A DNA stretch of 64,000 nt from an uncultured Bacteroides sp. (GTDB lineage: Bacteria > Bacteroidota > Bacteroidia > Bacteroidales > Bacteroidaceae): assembly GCF_959029255.1 (NCBI RefSeq), contig NZ_CAUFUE010000002.1, forward strand, positions 62,001 to 126,000. The letters are read 5' to 3'. How positions within the stretch are numbered: the stretch's first letter is position 1; each line of letters starts with the position of its first letter. Shown here piece after piece: positions 40,828 to 51,132 of the stretch. The notes beneath the pieces are model-generated. The model was not told the DNA's origin, made no database searches, and worked only from the letters and a program-made list of their open reading frames with translations. The translations under genes and the position numbers were made by a program.

Positions 40828-43800
40828 TTATTGATGATACAATTCATATTCCAAAGCAGCCACATTATACTGGTAGACTGTCTCTATATATCCCTTCTTT
40901 ATCTCCCGGGCAGCATTCATACTCTGCACATATTCGGTGATATCCGTTTCACTCTCCCGGAATTGGAGTTCCGCCGTCTTTATCAGGTTCTCGGCTTCCA
41001 CAAGGGCGGTGGCGGTGTAGAAACGAATACTTTCACCATAGCGGCGGATGCCGGCACGAAGTTCCAAGACCCGGTTATTCAGCTCACGCACATTAGCGTC
41101 CGCCTGTGTCTGCGCCATGTTACGTTCAAACTTTGCCTGACGGATTTTACTGCGTTGCGGTAAAAACCACACAGGAAAAGAGACACCCACCATCCAAGAA
41201 TCCAGCCCTTTATCCGGAAGTATATTTTGACGGACATAACCCAAGGACAGTTCCGGGAAGAAGCGGCTACGCTCAATATTCAACATGGCCTGTTTCTCAC
41301 TAACCTGGCCTTGAAAATAATTCAAATGGGCAGAGGAAAGCGGTAAACTATCCAACCGCACCGGATAAAGCTGAATTGCCGTCTCATTGGGTACAACCGT
41401 GCGCTCCGCATAGCAGCTCCATCGCAAACGGGATGCCGCCAACTTCAGCTCCTCATCAGCCTGAAATAGTTTATTCCGCATATCGGCCGCTATGGTAGAA
41501 GCCATGCTTTTCTCCAATAATGTTATATCCCCTTGTTGATATCGCAGTTCACCCGCTTTCTGCACCCGGTCTGCCCAATCACTCTGCTCCTGATACATGG
41601 CACGAATATTCCAGGCATACATATAATAAGCCCAGGCACGTTTTACTTCAGCTTTCACCTCTTTTTCCACCATTTGTTTATAATAAGTTCCGGTAGCAAC
41701 TTGCTTATTAACAAGCACATTCTTATAGAACGGCGCCAACAGGGAACCGAGAGATTGCGTGACTCCCATCTCTTTGTCATTGCGTTCCGTCCCGTTGAGT
41801 TGCCCCCAGGAATAGCTGAATTCAGTAGGTGCCAGTTCCACTACCTCGCCACGACCGGCACGCACACGTTTAATGTCTGTAGCAGCTATCCGCAAGCGCG
41901 GACTGTTTTGTACCGCCATTTCCAGCGCTTCATCAAGAGTCACAGTCTGCGGAGTTTCCTGCGCCATTGCAGGTAAGGGTAAAGTAACCAGCAGTAAAGA
42001 GAACAAACCGAATCCCAACCATTTTCTGAACTTACTACGACGTAACATAACCGTTGAATTTACAATATGATAAAATACGGGAATAATCAATAATGTCAAC
42101 ACTGTGGAAATAATCAATCCGCCGATAACCACCGTTGCCAACGGGCGTTGTACTTCTGCTCCCGCCGAAGTGGCGATAGCCATCGGGACAAAGCCCAAAG
42201 AAGCGACCAATCCGGTCAGGAATACAGGGCGAAGCAACTGCGGGCAGCTTTCACTGATAACCCGGGAAGTAGTCTTCGGATAACGGCCGCCTTCGCGTAC
42301 TTCATTAAAATGGTTAATCATCAGAATACCATTGAGCACCGCCACGCCAAACAGAGCAATGAAACCCACTCCTGCCGAAATACTGAATGGAAGCCCACGC
42401 AACCACAATGCCAAAATTCCCCCAATCAAGGATAACGGTACGGTGCTGAACACAACCAGGGTATATGTCACCGACTTGAAAGCAAAAAAGAGTAACAACA
42501 ATATCAGCGATAACGCCACCGGAATAACAATCAACAAAGTATCAATCGCATTTTGCAAATTCTCAAACTGACCGCCATACGAGAAATAATATCCGGGCTT
42601 CAACTTGATGTTCTTTTCCAGCGTATTCTGAATATCACCCACCACTTGCTGTATATCGGCATCACGGACATTCACACCAATCACAATACGGCGTTTGGTG
42701 GCATCCCGGTTTATCTGCAACGGGCCATTCACCAAATCAATGGTAGCCACCTCGCTGACAGGGATTTGTATGCCCTCCGTTGTACGGACAAACAATTTAT
42801 CAAGATTCAAATCCTTCACTTTGTCATAGTCAAGGCGCAGTACAAGGTCAAAACGCCGTTCATTCTCAAAGACCACACCGGCCGCCTCACCGGCGTATGC
42901 CGTGCGAACAATCGTATTAAGTTCCTCAATATTAATTCCATAACGGGCTATCTTGGCACGGTTATACTTCACCACTAATTGAGGAAGTCCCATCGCCTGT
43001 TCCACGATTACATCAGAAGCACCCGGAATTTTCTCCACATATTCCGCCACTTCTTTCGCCTTTTCATAGAGTTCAGTCATATCTTCTCCATAAAGTTTAA
43101 CGGCGATATCCGCCTTGGCGCCGGTCATCAGTTCATTGAAGCGCAACTGAATGGGTTGCGAGAAGTTGAACTCCGCACGGCTGGTGAGCGGTTCAAGAGC
43201 ATCTTTCATCTTCTCCACCATCTCTGCGCGGCTAGTGGCACAGGTCCATTCCTTGAAAGGTTTCATCACAATCATCACATCGGCATCTTCCACCGCCATC
43301 GGGTCGGTAGGCACTTCCGCCGTACCAATCTTAGCTACTACATGCTTGATTTCGGGAAATTTCTCTTTCAATATCTTTTGCGCCAACCCGGAAACTTCTA
43401 TGCTTTCCGTCAGAGAACTTCCGGCAGGAAGCGTCATCTGCATAGCAAAGTCTCCCTCATCCAACGTCGGGATAAACTCTGCACCCAATTTGGTGAACAG
43501 GAATAAACTGAAAGCCAATGCCAGAAAAGCAGCGGCAACAGTTGCACGCACATACCGAAGACACCAGTTAAGCGTCCGACGATAGACGCGGTTCAGCTTC
43601 TCAAAGAAATAATCCGCGAAAACTTTCTTATTCTTAATCTCGTGTTTCAAAAAGAGTGACGCCATCATCGGTACGTATGTAAGCGACAAAAGCAAAGCGC
43701 CGATGATACAAAATACGAGTGTCTTCGCCATCGGAGTAAAATACTTTCCTTCAATACCCGTCAATGTCAATATCGGGAAAAACACAATCAGGATAATAAG

Positions 43801-45159
43801 TACGGCAAAAGTAGCGGAGCGTACCACCTTACCTGCACCCTGCTCAACCTCCGTATCCATTTCATCCCTCGACAAAGTACGTCCACGGAACCGGCGGCTA
43901 TAAATATGTGCCAATATGCCTTCCAAGATAACGATGGAACCGTCTACCACGATACCAAAGTCGATAGCGCCAAGGCTCATCAGATTGGCGGATACACCAA
44001 AGACACGCATTAGTATAAAAGCGAAAAGCATTGCCAAAGGTATGACGGAAGCGACAATAAGCCCGGCACGGACATTCCCCAGAAAAACAATCAGAACAAG
44101 AAAAACGATGATAGCACCTTCTATCAGATTACGTACAACAGTAGAGATATTACGGTCAACCAACTCCGAACGATTCAAATAAGGTTCAATGCTGATACCC
44201 TCAGGAAGCATTTTCTGTACATTCTCCACCCGTTTTTCCAGTTCAGTAGTAACCACATTTGCATTGGCTCCTTTCAGCATCATCGCAATACCTCCCACAC
44301 ACTCGCCTTTTCCATCCATCGTCATGGCTCCAAAGCGCTTGGCACTGCCGAAACGCACGGTAGCCACATCATCTACATGAATAGGAATGCCGTTACGATT
44401 GGCGACAACGATACGGTCGATATCCTTCAGGCTGTTTATCATACCTTCGGAACGGATATAATAAGCGCGGTTCACCTTTTCTATATAGCTGCCTCCGGTA
44501 TTCTGATTGTTACGATTCAATGCTTCGAATACCTCGCCAATCGTTATATTGAGTGAATAAAGGGCATCCGGGTCTACCGCCACTTCATATTGTTTCAGGT
44601 TACCTCCGAAGCTGTTAATTTCAACGATACCGGGAATTCCCGACAATTGGCGTTTTACAATCCAGTCCTGAATGGTACGAAGTTCCATGGCATCATATTT
44701 ATCCTCGTATCCGGGAGCTACTTTTAAAATGTATTGGTAAATCTCTCCCAAACCGGTAGTGACAGGCATCAACTCGGGCGCCCCCAATTCAGAAGGAATT
44801 TCCCCGGCCACTGTTTGTATCTGCTCGTTGATTAACTGGCGTGCCTGCAAAGTAGGTACACTTTCCTTAAAAACCACCGTAACCAGCGACAAGCCGAAAC
44901 GGCTGACTGACCTGATTTCTTCCACATTCATAATATTGCTCATGGCAATCTCGATGGGGAAAGTTATCAGTTGCTCTACCTCCTGCGGCGCCAAAGTGGG
45001 AGACACAGTTACAATCTGCACCTGATTATTGGTTATATCGGGCACAGCATCAATAGGCAACGTAAGCATTGCATAGATACCTCCTATAAGGAGGAAAAGC
45101 GTTGTCAAGCCGACAAACAGCTTTTTTCTGACAGAGAAACGTACTATTGCATTAAACAT
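40828..45159 (-). CDS. CzcA/CusA-type RND pump fused to TolC-like channel
   Basis: A 1443-residue fusion. Residues 1 to about 1040 form a heavy-metal-type RND pump with twelve membrane helices: the first helix KKLFVGLTTLFLLIGGIYAM, the signature GAIDFGIVVDGSIVILEG and GVAVLNGILMINHFNEVREGG. After a basic stretch, a second hydrophobic segment ending LPLPAMAQ (about 1048-1067) looks exactly like a signal peptide, and residues 1068-1443 are a TolC-type outer-membrane factor (TVTLDEALEMAVQNSPRLRI ... long helices). Such pump-channel fusions are known in Bacteroidetes. The internal signal-like segment implies cleavage to release the channel, or a recent gene fusion. With the adaptor gene it makes a complete tripartite exporter, probably for cations. 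Confidence 0.92.
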   Translation of the reverse strand: MFNAIVRFSVRKKLFVGLTTLFLLIGGIYAMLTLPIDAVPDITNNQVQIVTVSPTLAPQEVEQLITFPIEIAMSNIMNVEEIRSVSRFGLSLVTVVFKESVPTLQARQLINEQIQTVAGEIPSELGAPELMPVTTGLGEIYQYILKVAPGYEDKYDAMELRTIQDWIVKRQLSGIPGIVEINSFGGNLKQYEVAVDPDALYSLNITIGEVFEALNRNNQNTGGSYIEKVNRAYYIRSEGMINSLKDIDRIVVANRNGIPIHVDDVATVRFGSAKRFGAMTMDGKGECVGGIAMMLKGANANVVTTELEKRVENVQKMLPEGISIEPYLNRSELVDRNISTVVRNLIEGAIIVFLVLIVFLGNVRAGLIVASVIPLAMLFAFILMRVFGVSANLMSLGAIDFGIVVDGSIVILEGILAHIYSRRFRGRTLSRDEMDTEVEQGAGKVVRSATFAVLIILIVFFPILTLTGIEGKYFTPMAKTLVFCIIGALLLSLTYVPMMASLFLKHEIKNKKVFADYFFEKLNRVYRRTLNWCLRYVRATVAAAFLALAFSLFLFTKLGAEFIPTLDEGDFAMQMTLPAGSSLTESIEVSGLAQKILKEKFPEIKHVVAKIGTAEVPTDPMAVEDADVMIVMKPFKEWTCATSRAEMVEKMKDALEPLTSRAEFNFSQPIQLRFNELMTGAKADIAVKLYGEDMTELYEKAKEVAEYVEKIPGASDVIVEQAMGLPQLVVKYNRAKIARYGINIEELNTIVRTAYAGEAAGVVFENERRFDLVLRLDYDKVKDLNLDKLFVRTTEGIQIPVSEVATIDLVNGPLQINRDATKRRIVIGVNVRDADIQQVVGDIQNTLEKNIKLKPGYYFSYGGQFENLQNAIDTLLIVIPVALSLILLLLFFAFKSVTYTLVVFSTVPLSLIGGILALWLRGLPFSISAGVGFIALFGVAVLNGILMINHFNEVREGGRYPKTTSRVISESCPQLLRPVFLTGLVASLGFVPMAIATSAGAEVQRPLATVVIGGLIISTVLTLLIIPVFYHIVNSTVMLRRSKFRKWLGFGLFSLLLVTLPLPAMAQETPQTVTLDEALEMAVQNSPRLRIAATDIKRVRAGRGEVVELAPTEFSYSWGQLNGTERNDKEMGVTQSLGSLLAPFYKNVLVNKQVATGTYYKQMVEKEVKAEVKRAWAYYMYAWNIRAMYQEQSDWADRVQKAGELRYQQGDITLLEKSMASTIAADMRNKLFQADEELKLAASRLRWSCYAERTVVPNETAIQLYPVRLDSLPLSSAHLNYFQGQVSEKQAMLNIERSRFFPELSLGYVRQNILPDKGLDSWMVGVSFPVWFLPQRSKIRQAKFERNMAQTQADANVRELNNRVLELRAGIRRYGESIRFYTATALVEAENLIKTAELQFRESETDITEYVQSMNAAREIKKGYIETVYQYNVAALEYELYHQ

Positions 45160-45184
45160 CTTTATCGGGTTTTAAATGATAATG

Positions 45185-45192
45185 CAAATATA
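45185..45192 (-). promoter_or_regulatory. -7 promoter box for the efflux operon
   Basis: The minus strand reads TATATTTG then C, matching TAnnTTTG, 26 bases before the ATG at 45159. Confidence 0.65.
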
Positions 45193-45253
45193 GCCAGGAA
45201 GCAAATTTGTGAAGAAAAAGAAAAAGTGAAGTGGAATTATTGACAAGTGAATC

Positions 45254-45291
45254 GTCTCAAAATGGGGATGAAGAAATATCCCCATTGAGAC
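45254..45291. terminator. Hairpin between fmt and the efflux operon
   Basis: GTCTCAAAATGGGGAT (45254-45269) pairs with ATCCCCATTGAGAC (45278-45291) with a small bulge and an 8-base loop. It lies just beyond the fmt stop at 45302. No T run follows on the minus strand, so it is a weak or factor-assisted terminator, or a boundary hairpin. Confidence 0.5.
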
Positions 45292-45301
45292 CGATAAACA
45301 G

Positions 45302-46270
45302 TTATTGTACTTTATATTCTTCCGTCAGATGGAAACCGCGCAGCAACTCATCCGTTTTCAGTCGCTTCTTACCGGGAAGTTGAAGAGAATGAATTCCTAT
45401 CATTCCGTCCGTGGCAGTTATGCGGATATAAGTCTTGCCGTCCGTCAGCAACGTACCGGGTTCTAATGGATGAGGCTGAAAGATTTTTTCCGTTTCAAAG
45501 ATTTTCAAGACCACTGACGTTCCATCCGGTAGCACCAGTTCAGTCCAGGCTGCGGGATAGGGAGACAACCCCCGAATAAAATCGTATATGCGTTTAACGG
45601 GTTGATTCCAATCAATGCGGCAGGTATCTTTAAAGATTTTCGGTGCAGGACGCAGTTCACCTACCTGTGCCATTTCCTCCTGCGGAATACTCTTCACCGT
45701 ACCGGCAAGAATAGCATCCACGGTTTCCGTCACCAGGCGTCCACCCAGCATCATCAATTTATCATGCACAATGCCCACATTGTCCGTATCCTCAATAGGC
45801 ACCCGCACTTGCTGGATGACCTCACCCGTATCTATCTCATGTTTCAGAAAGAAAGTAGTGATACCGGTTTCCTTATCGCCATTGATAACCGCCCAGTTGA
45901 TGGGAGCAGCTCCCCGGTATTGCGGCAACAAAGAAGCATGCAGGTTGAATGTCCCCAAACGGGGCATATTCCACACCACTTCCGGAAGCATACGAAAAGC
46001 AACCACAATCTGCAAATCGGCTTTCCACGCACACAGTTCTTCTACAAATGCTTCATCTTTCAACTTCTCCGGCTGAAGCAGCGGTAGGTTATGTTCCAGC
46101 GCATATTGCTTCACAGGGGAATATTGGATTTTATGTCCGCGTCCCGCAGGTTTGTCCGGCATTGTAATAACACCTACCACGTTATATCCGCCTTCTACCA
46201 AGCAGCGAAGGGGCTCCACCGCAAAGTCGGGAGTACCCATATATACTATTCGCAAATCTTCTTTCTTCAT
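45302..46270 (-). CDS. fmt: Methionyl-tRNA formyltransferase
   Basis: From ATG 46270 the product has 322 residues (MKKEDLRIVYMGTPDFAVEP). It holds the formyl-transferase fold with the folate-site motif (FNLHASLLPQYRGAAPINWA) and GITTFFLKHEIDTGEVI, followed by the C-terminal tRNA-binding domain (about 205-322). It formylates Met-tRNA for initiation. A longer frame to 46363 would run into the end of the clc gene, so the ATG 7 bases after the clc stop is preferred; ATG 46276 is also possible. Last gene of the tsaC-clc-fmt unit. Confidence 0.94.
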   Translation of the reverse strand: MKKEDLRIVYMGTPDFAVEPLRCLVEGGYNVVGVITMPDKPAGRGHKIQYSPVKQYALEHNLPLLQPEKLKDEAFVEELCAWKADLQIVVAFRMLPEVVWNMPRLGTFNLHASLLPQYRGAAPINWAVINGDKETGITTFFLKHEIDTGEVIQQVRVPIEDTDNVGIVHDKLMMLGGRLVTETVDAILAGTVKSIPQEEMAQVGELRPAPKIFKDTCRIDWNQPVKRIYDFIRGLSPYPAAWTELVLPDGTSVVLKIFETEKIFQPHPLEPGTLLTDGKTYIRITATDGMIGIHSLQLPGKKRLKTDELLRGFHLTEEYKVQ

Positions 46271-46277
46271 AATCATA

Positions 46278-48068
46278 TCAGTCTTCCGAAAAATGTACCA
46301 GTACCTGACGGTACGAATTAAATATCTTCGATTTAGAGACAAAGCCCAGATACTTTCCTTCACTATCTACCACAGGCAGGTTCCATGCCTTGGTATCGTC
46401 AAAAGTACGCATCACCTGCTCCATACTATCCGTATCAAACAGGCGCGCAGGCGCCGAGGTCATCAGTTTGCCCACCGTAAAGCGGTGGTACAATTCTTGC
46501 CGGAACATAATATTACGTATATCATCCAGCAATACAATACCAATCAGTTTACCCGTGTTGTCCGTCACCGGGAATATATTGCGATGTGATGTGGAAATCG
46601 CTTTTACCAATTCGCTAAGATCCATTTCAGGATGCACTACGACAAAATCCTTTTCTACCACATTCTCCACTTTCATCAGCGTCAGCACAGCTTTATCCTT
46701 ATGATGGGTCAGCAGTTCTCCTTTCTTTGCCAGACGCATGGAATAGATACTATGCGGTTCAAAAACGATGATAGTCAGGTAAGAACTTACGGAAACAATC
46801 ATCAACGGCAAGAAGAGGTCATAACCTCCCGTCAGTTCGGCTATCAGGAATACACCCGTCAACGGCGCGTGCATCACGCCGCTCATCACTCCCGCCATGC
46901 CCATCAACGCAAAGTTCTTCTCAGGCAAGAAAGCGGAAAAATCGAACGCATTGCTGAAATGAGAAAACACAAAACCGGCAATGCATCCCAGATACAAAGA
47001 AGGTGCGAAAATACCACCACAACCACCACCGCCATTCGTCGCGCTCGAAGCGAAGACTTTAAACAGAATAATGAGCATCAGATAGAGCATCAACAGATTA
47101 CCATGACCGTAGAAAAAGGAGTTGTTCATCACCGTATCCCAGTCCGCATTGCTCGTACCGTTCAGCAACAGCTCTATCGTGTCATAACCTTCACCATATA
47201 ACGGCGGGAAAAGGAAAATCAAAATGCTCAGCATCACGCCTCCCACTATCAGTTTCTTATAAGGCTTTTTCAACTTGCCAAACACTCCCTCCACTGAATT
47301 CATCGCCCGGGTGAAATAGAGCGAAATCAATCCGCAAAAGATACCCAGCATGATGACGTAAGGAATACGTTCCAATTCAAAAGCTTGGTCCAGGTGAAAT
47401 TTAAACAGTGCATCCTGTCCCGTAACCACATAGGAAACGGTTGCCGCCGTCACCGCCGAAATCAGCAATGGCAGCAGTGAAGACATAGTCAGGTCTATCA
47501 TCAGCACCTCCAGCGTGAACACAAGTCCTGCAATAGGCGCTTTAAAAATTCCCGCCACCGCACCGGCAGCTCCACAACCCACCAACAACATCAACGTACG
47601 GTGTTCCATCTTGAACATACTCCCCAGATTGGAACCGATAGCCGAACCCGTCAACACAATCGGCGCCTCCGCTCCTACCGAACCACCGAAACCGATGGTG
47701 ATGGAACTGGCTATGATAGACGACCAGGTATTGTGTCTTTTGATGCGTCCCTGCCTGCGTGATATGGCATAAAGAATTTTCGTGACTCCATGACTGATAT
47801 CATCCTTCACCACATAGCGCACAAACAGTCCCGCCAGGAAAATACCCACCACCGGATAAACCAGATACAGGTAGTTAGCCTCTGTGGCATTGAAGTTATC
47901 CGTCAGGAAGTTCTGTATCCAATGTATCAGCACCTTCAAAATCAGTGCAGCCAGCGCCGTAAAGATGCCGACCAAGAAGCTGAGGAGCAGGATAAATCGC
48001 TTTTCCTTCACGTTCTTTTCGCGCCAGATGATGAAGCGCTGTAACCAACTCGTTTTCTCTCCTGCCAT
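46278..48068 (-). CDS. ClC chloride channel/transporter with CBS pair
   Basis: A 596-residue protein. The ClC part (about 20-435) shows the ion-path motifs: GGSVGAEAPIVLTGSAIG, where Glu in GAEAP matches the gating Glu of GREGP, and GGGGCGGIFAPSLYLG. The C-terminal cytoplasmic part (about 445-590) is a pair of CBS domains (VVHPEMDLSELVKAIS ... LIGIVLLDDI; MEQVMRTFDDTKAWNLPVVD), which in relatives bind adenine nucleotides. The gating Glu suggests a chloride/proton antiporter rather than a channel. It begins 7 bases after the threonylcarbamoyl synthase gene. Confidence 0.9.
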   Translation of the reverse strand: MAGEKTSWLQRFIIWREKNVKEKRFILLLSFLVGIFTALAALILKVLIHWIQNFLTDNFNATEANYLYLVYPVVGIFLAGLFVRYVVKDDISHGVTKILYAISRRQGRIKRHNTWSSIIASSITIGFGGSVGAEAPIVLTGSAIGSNLGSMFKMEHRTLMLLVGCGAAGAVAGIFKAPIAGLVFTLEVLMIDLTMSSLLPLLISAVTAATVSYVVTGQDALFKFHLDQAFELERIPYVIMLGIFCGLISLYFTRAMNSVEGVFGKLKKPYKKLIVGGVMLSILIFLFPPLYGEGYDTIELLLNGTSNADWDTVMNNSFFYGHGNLLMLYLMLIILFKVFASSATNGGGGCGGIFAPSLYLGCIAGFVFSHFSNAFDFSAFLPEKNFALMGMAGVMSGVMHAPLTGVFLIAELTGGYDLFLPLMIVSVSSYLTIIVFEPHSIYSMRLAKKGELLTHHKDKAVLTLMKVENVVEKDFVVVHPEMDLSELVKAISTSHRNIFPVTDNTGKLIGIVLLDDIRNIMFRQELYHRFTVGKLMTSAPARLFDTDSMEQVMRTFDDTKAWNLPVVDSEGKYLGFVSKSKIFNSYRQVLVHFSED

Positions 48069-48075
48069 CTTTTCC

Positions 48076-48648
48076 TTATTCTCGTATTATTTTAATGACG
48101 CCCCCCTTATCCAGTTTAATAATGCTCGACGGTTTGGGGTTCGTCATTTCTTCCCGGCGATAGCCCACAATATAATCTACGGCAGACTTAATTTCTTCAC
48201 TAATCTCGCTGAAATTCTTCGGTGAAGGCTGTCCGCTTACATTGGCAGACGTAGATACGATAGCCTTACGGAACTGTTGACAAAGCCTTTTTGAGAACTC
48301 TTCATTCGTCACCCGTATACCCACACTGCCATCCTCGGCAATCAGATTATGCGCCAGGTTACGTGCTCCCGAATAAATAACGGTCAACGGTTTGTCTGCC
48401 ACCTCAATCAAATCCCAAGCAATTTCCGGCACATCCTGAACATAGAAATCAACCTTTACGGCAGAGTCTACCAGCACCAGCATCGCCTTGCTGTCGGAGC
48501 GTTGCTTTATCTCATACACACGGCGCACCGCATCTTCGTTGGTAGCGTCACAACCTATCCCCCAGATGGTATCCGTAGGGTACAGAATTATCCCGCCCTC
48601 ATTCATCACCTGGCAGGCTTTTTTAATATCTTCTATCATTTCTTGCAA
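48076..48648 (-). CDS. L-threonylcarbamoyladenylate synthase (Sua5/YrdC family)
   Basis: A 190-residue enzyme with the YrdC fold: GGIILYPTDTIWGIGCDATN (about 18-37), EIKQRSDSKAMLVLVDS and the later IVSTSANVSGQPSP (about 138). It makes threonylcarbamoyl-AMP for the t6A modification of tRNAs reading ANN codons. It lacks the extra Sua5 domain and has the short TsaC-like length. First gene of a three-gene unit with the ClC and fmt genes. Confidence 0.92.
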   Translation of the reverse strand: MQEMIEDIKKACQVMNEGGIILYPTDTIWGIGCDATNEDAVRRVYEIKQRSDSKAMLVLVDSAVKVDFYVQDVPEIAWDLIEVADKPLTVIYSGARNLAHNLIAEDGSVGIRVTNEEFSKRLCQQFRKAIVSTSANVSGQPSPKNFSEISEEIKSAVDYIVGYRREEMTNPKPSSIIKLDKGGVIKIIRE

Positions 48649-48670
48649 TTATAATACAATGATTAACTTG

Positions 48671-48678
48671 CAAAATTA
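48671..48678 (-). promoter_or_regulatory. -7 promoter box for the tsaC-like/clc/fmt unit
   Basis: The minus strand reads TAATTTTG then C, matching TAnnTTTG, 23 bases before the ATG at 48648. Confidence 0.65.
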
Positions 48679-48748
48679 GCATTTTTATTCCATTGAACGC
48701 AATCCGTATAATTTTTTTTTCAGTTATTCATACCTCGGCATCTGTTCG

Positions 48749-51091
48749 TCAGTTCATGAAAGGAGTTGATTTCATATATATCCTATAATCTTTAATCATC
48801 CCCGGATATCCCTCCTCGGCACGCGGCAAATAGCGAAAACCTGAAGCGATACATTCTTCACCTAAATCAATAACTACCTGATGGGGATACTTATCACCTT
48901 CTCGAGTACTCCAGTAAGTCGATTCCTGCAAATCATAAATTTTATCGGCAGTAAAATTCCCCCAGCTTGTACTCTCGCTATCCGCATAATAAATATTCCA
49001 GTGCTGACGGGGAAGCGGTTTACCCGTTTCATCCAATAAATAGAATTCAGCCATTGAGGCAACATCTCCTCCATCTTGGGCATTCAGTGCTTCCAGGCAG
49101 AAATAACGTCCTTTCACCACTTGTTTGAACCGGACTTCCTGCCAATTGTTGCCCGGCTTTAGTGAACCGTTTACAACAGCTTTCCCACTTTTCAAATTCA
49201 ATTGCTGTCCCTCTCTACGGTGGAGAGGTGATATTTCCGCACGCAGCATATCCAAGATTGGTTTATCTAAACCTTTCACAATCGGCCGTTCAGGCCCCAG
49301 CAAGTCCAACACTATGATTTCATTTTTTCCTTTCTTCAACCAGCACCCGGGCATATACAAAGTTTGTTGCGGTCCAATTTTCCAAAAACGCCCGATGGCT
49401 TTCCCGTTGACCCAAACCATGCCTTTCCCCCAGGTTTGCATATCTAGAAACACATCGCCCACTTCATCCAGGTTGAATGTAGCACGGTAATAGGCGGGTT
49501 GGTCATTGGAGTGGTTGCCGTCAGTGTATTTTTTCTTTTCTACGAAGGAGTAATCTACCGGGAAATTATAGACTGTCCAATTCTTCAATTCCTGTTTTTC
49601 TTTATCGGTAATCAATTCTACTTTCTCCGTAATGCCCTTTCGGTCATGGATAGCGGCGTCAAAATTCACACGTCCCATTGCTTCCACTAAGATATCCAGC
49701 CGGGTTCCGTCTGCTAGCGCCGGCAGTACCAGCGTATTCTCACCACGACGACGATCCAGCCGCTTCAACAGTTTTCCATCGGCATAGACTTGCGCCCAGT
49801 CGTGTACTTCGTCAATCAACAGTACCGTCCCATCGGCTACGGCAGGCAAATTCGTACGATATAGAATCGTTCCCCAACCTTGATTGAACTGTTCCATCGG
49901 CCGTATGTCTTCCGAAACTTGCGGTTCCGGTAAATTCTCGAACAACGGAGCTGTTTCATTCACAATAAATTCGGGAATCCTAATGACCGGATAGGCTGCC
50001 GGGACATCAGGTATCACTTGTCCCGAATCGGCATATTGCATCAGCAATTCACGAAGTTTATAATACTTCGGAGTCGCCCACCCTGCTTCACTAATGGGAG
50101 CATCGTAGTCATAAGAACTACACATGGCGGAATAAGCCGGACTATTGGCACCGCCCCAGTGACCGAAAGTCGTCCCTCCATGCGCCATATATAAAGAGAA
50201 AGAGATATTTCTATCCAGCATATCCTTAATGCCGGAAACCATCGTTTCGGCATCACGGGTCTCGTGCTTACGCCCCCAATGGTCGAACCATCCGCTCCAG
50301 AACTCACTGCACATGAGCGGTGCGTCGGGACGCGCCTCTTTCAGTTTCTCAAACTGGGCATCAATGTCAGCTCCCGTTCCGAAATTGATTGTCCAGACAA
50401 GGTCGTCCAATCCGTTCAGTTGGAAAGTAGAACTCCAGTCGCACTGGAACAAAGGAACTTCCGTAAAACCGGCACCTCGCACCATATCGCGTATGTTGGC
50501 AATATATTCTTTGTCAACAGCATAACCTCCATATTCATTTTCAACTTGCACCATGATGATATTTCCACCTCGAGTCACTTGCAAGTCAGCTAGTTGCTGT
50601 CCTATTTCATTCAGCATATTCTTAGTATGTTTCAAGAAATGAGGGTCATTCGTGCGAAGTTTGATATCCTTTTCTTTCAGCAGCCACCAGGGTAGTCCAC
50701 CCATTTCCCATTCCGCACAGACGTATGGTCCAGGACGCAATATGATATACATGCCATGTTTCTGAGCCAGTCGGCAGAAGGTTGCGACATCATTCTGCCC
50801 CTTGAAGTCAAACTCCCCCGGCCGTTGTTCATGGATATTCCAGAAGGTATAGATACAGATGGTATTCATGCCGAGAGCTTTGCACATCTCGATACGATGT
50901 TCCCAATACTCCGCCGGAATGCGGGTATAGTGCATTTCAGCGGCTTTGATGAGGAATGGCTTTCCATCAAGCAGGAAAGTTTTGTTTCCTGCTTCAAAAG
51001 TCTGAGGCTTGCCGGCCGGTGCGGAACATGCCATGAACATGGCAACTGAAAGGGCTAGCAGTCCCCATGTACAAGATTTTAATATTTTCAT
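48749..51091 (-). CDS. GH35 beta-galactosidase lipoprotein with F5/8-type domain
   Basis: A 780-residue lipoprotein (Cys22 in AMFMAC). The GH35 barrel (about 32-350) shows the family pattern IYTFWNIHEQRPGEFDF, RPGPYVCAEWEMGGLPWWL, VQVENEYGG (acid/base Glu186) and CSEFWSGWFDHWG (nucleophile Glu263). Middle beta domains (about 380-620) precede a C-terminal discoidin (F5/8 type C) region (about 640-780: GSLKPGNNWQEVRFKQVVKG ... RYLPRAEEGYPGMIKDYRIY). It should release terminal beta-galactose at the cell surface. Last gene of the polysaccharide utilisation locus, 41 bases after the GH2 gene. Confidence 0.92.
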   Translation of the reverse strand: MKILKSCTWGLLALSVAMFMACSAPAGKPQTFEAGNKTFLLDGKPFLIKAAEMHYTRIPAEYWEHRIEMCKALGMNTICIYTFWNIHEQRPGEFDFKGQNDVATFCRLAQKHGMYIILRPGPYVCAEWEMGGLPWWLLKEKDIKLRTNDPHFLKHTKNMLNEIGQQLADLQVTRGGNIIMVQVENEYGGYAVDKEYIANIRDMVRGAGFTEVPLFQCDWSSTFQLNGLDDLVWTINFGTGADIDAQFEKLKEARPDAPLMCSEFWSGWFDHWGRKHETRDAETMVSGIKDMLDRNISFSLYMAHGGTTFGHWGGANSPAYSAMCSSYDYDAPISEAGWATPKYYKLRELLMQYADSGQVIPDVPAAYPVIRIPEFIVNETAPLFENLPEPQVSEDIRPMEQFNQGWGTILYRTNLPAVADGTVLLIDEVHDWAQVYADGKLLKRLDRRRGENTLVLPALADGTRLDILVEAMGRVNFDAAIHDRKGITEKVELITDKEKQELKNWTVYNFPVDYSFVEKKKYTDGNHSNDQPAYYRATFNLDEVGDVFLDMQTWGKGMVWVNGKAIGRFWKIGPQQTLYMPGCWLKKGKNEIIVLDLLGPERPIVKGLDKPILDMLRAEISPLHRREGQQLNLKSGKAVVNGSLKPGNNWQEVRFKQVVKGRYFCLEALNAQDGGDVASMAEFYLLDETGKPLPRQHWNIYYADSESTSWGNFTADKIYDLQESTYWSTREGDKYPHQVVIDLGEECIASGFRYLPRAEEGYPGMIKDYRIYMKSTPFMN

Positions 51092-51132
51092 AATATAAAG
51101 GTGTTTATACTGCGATTATTCAAGTTAAAGAT

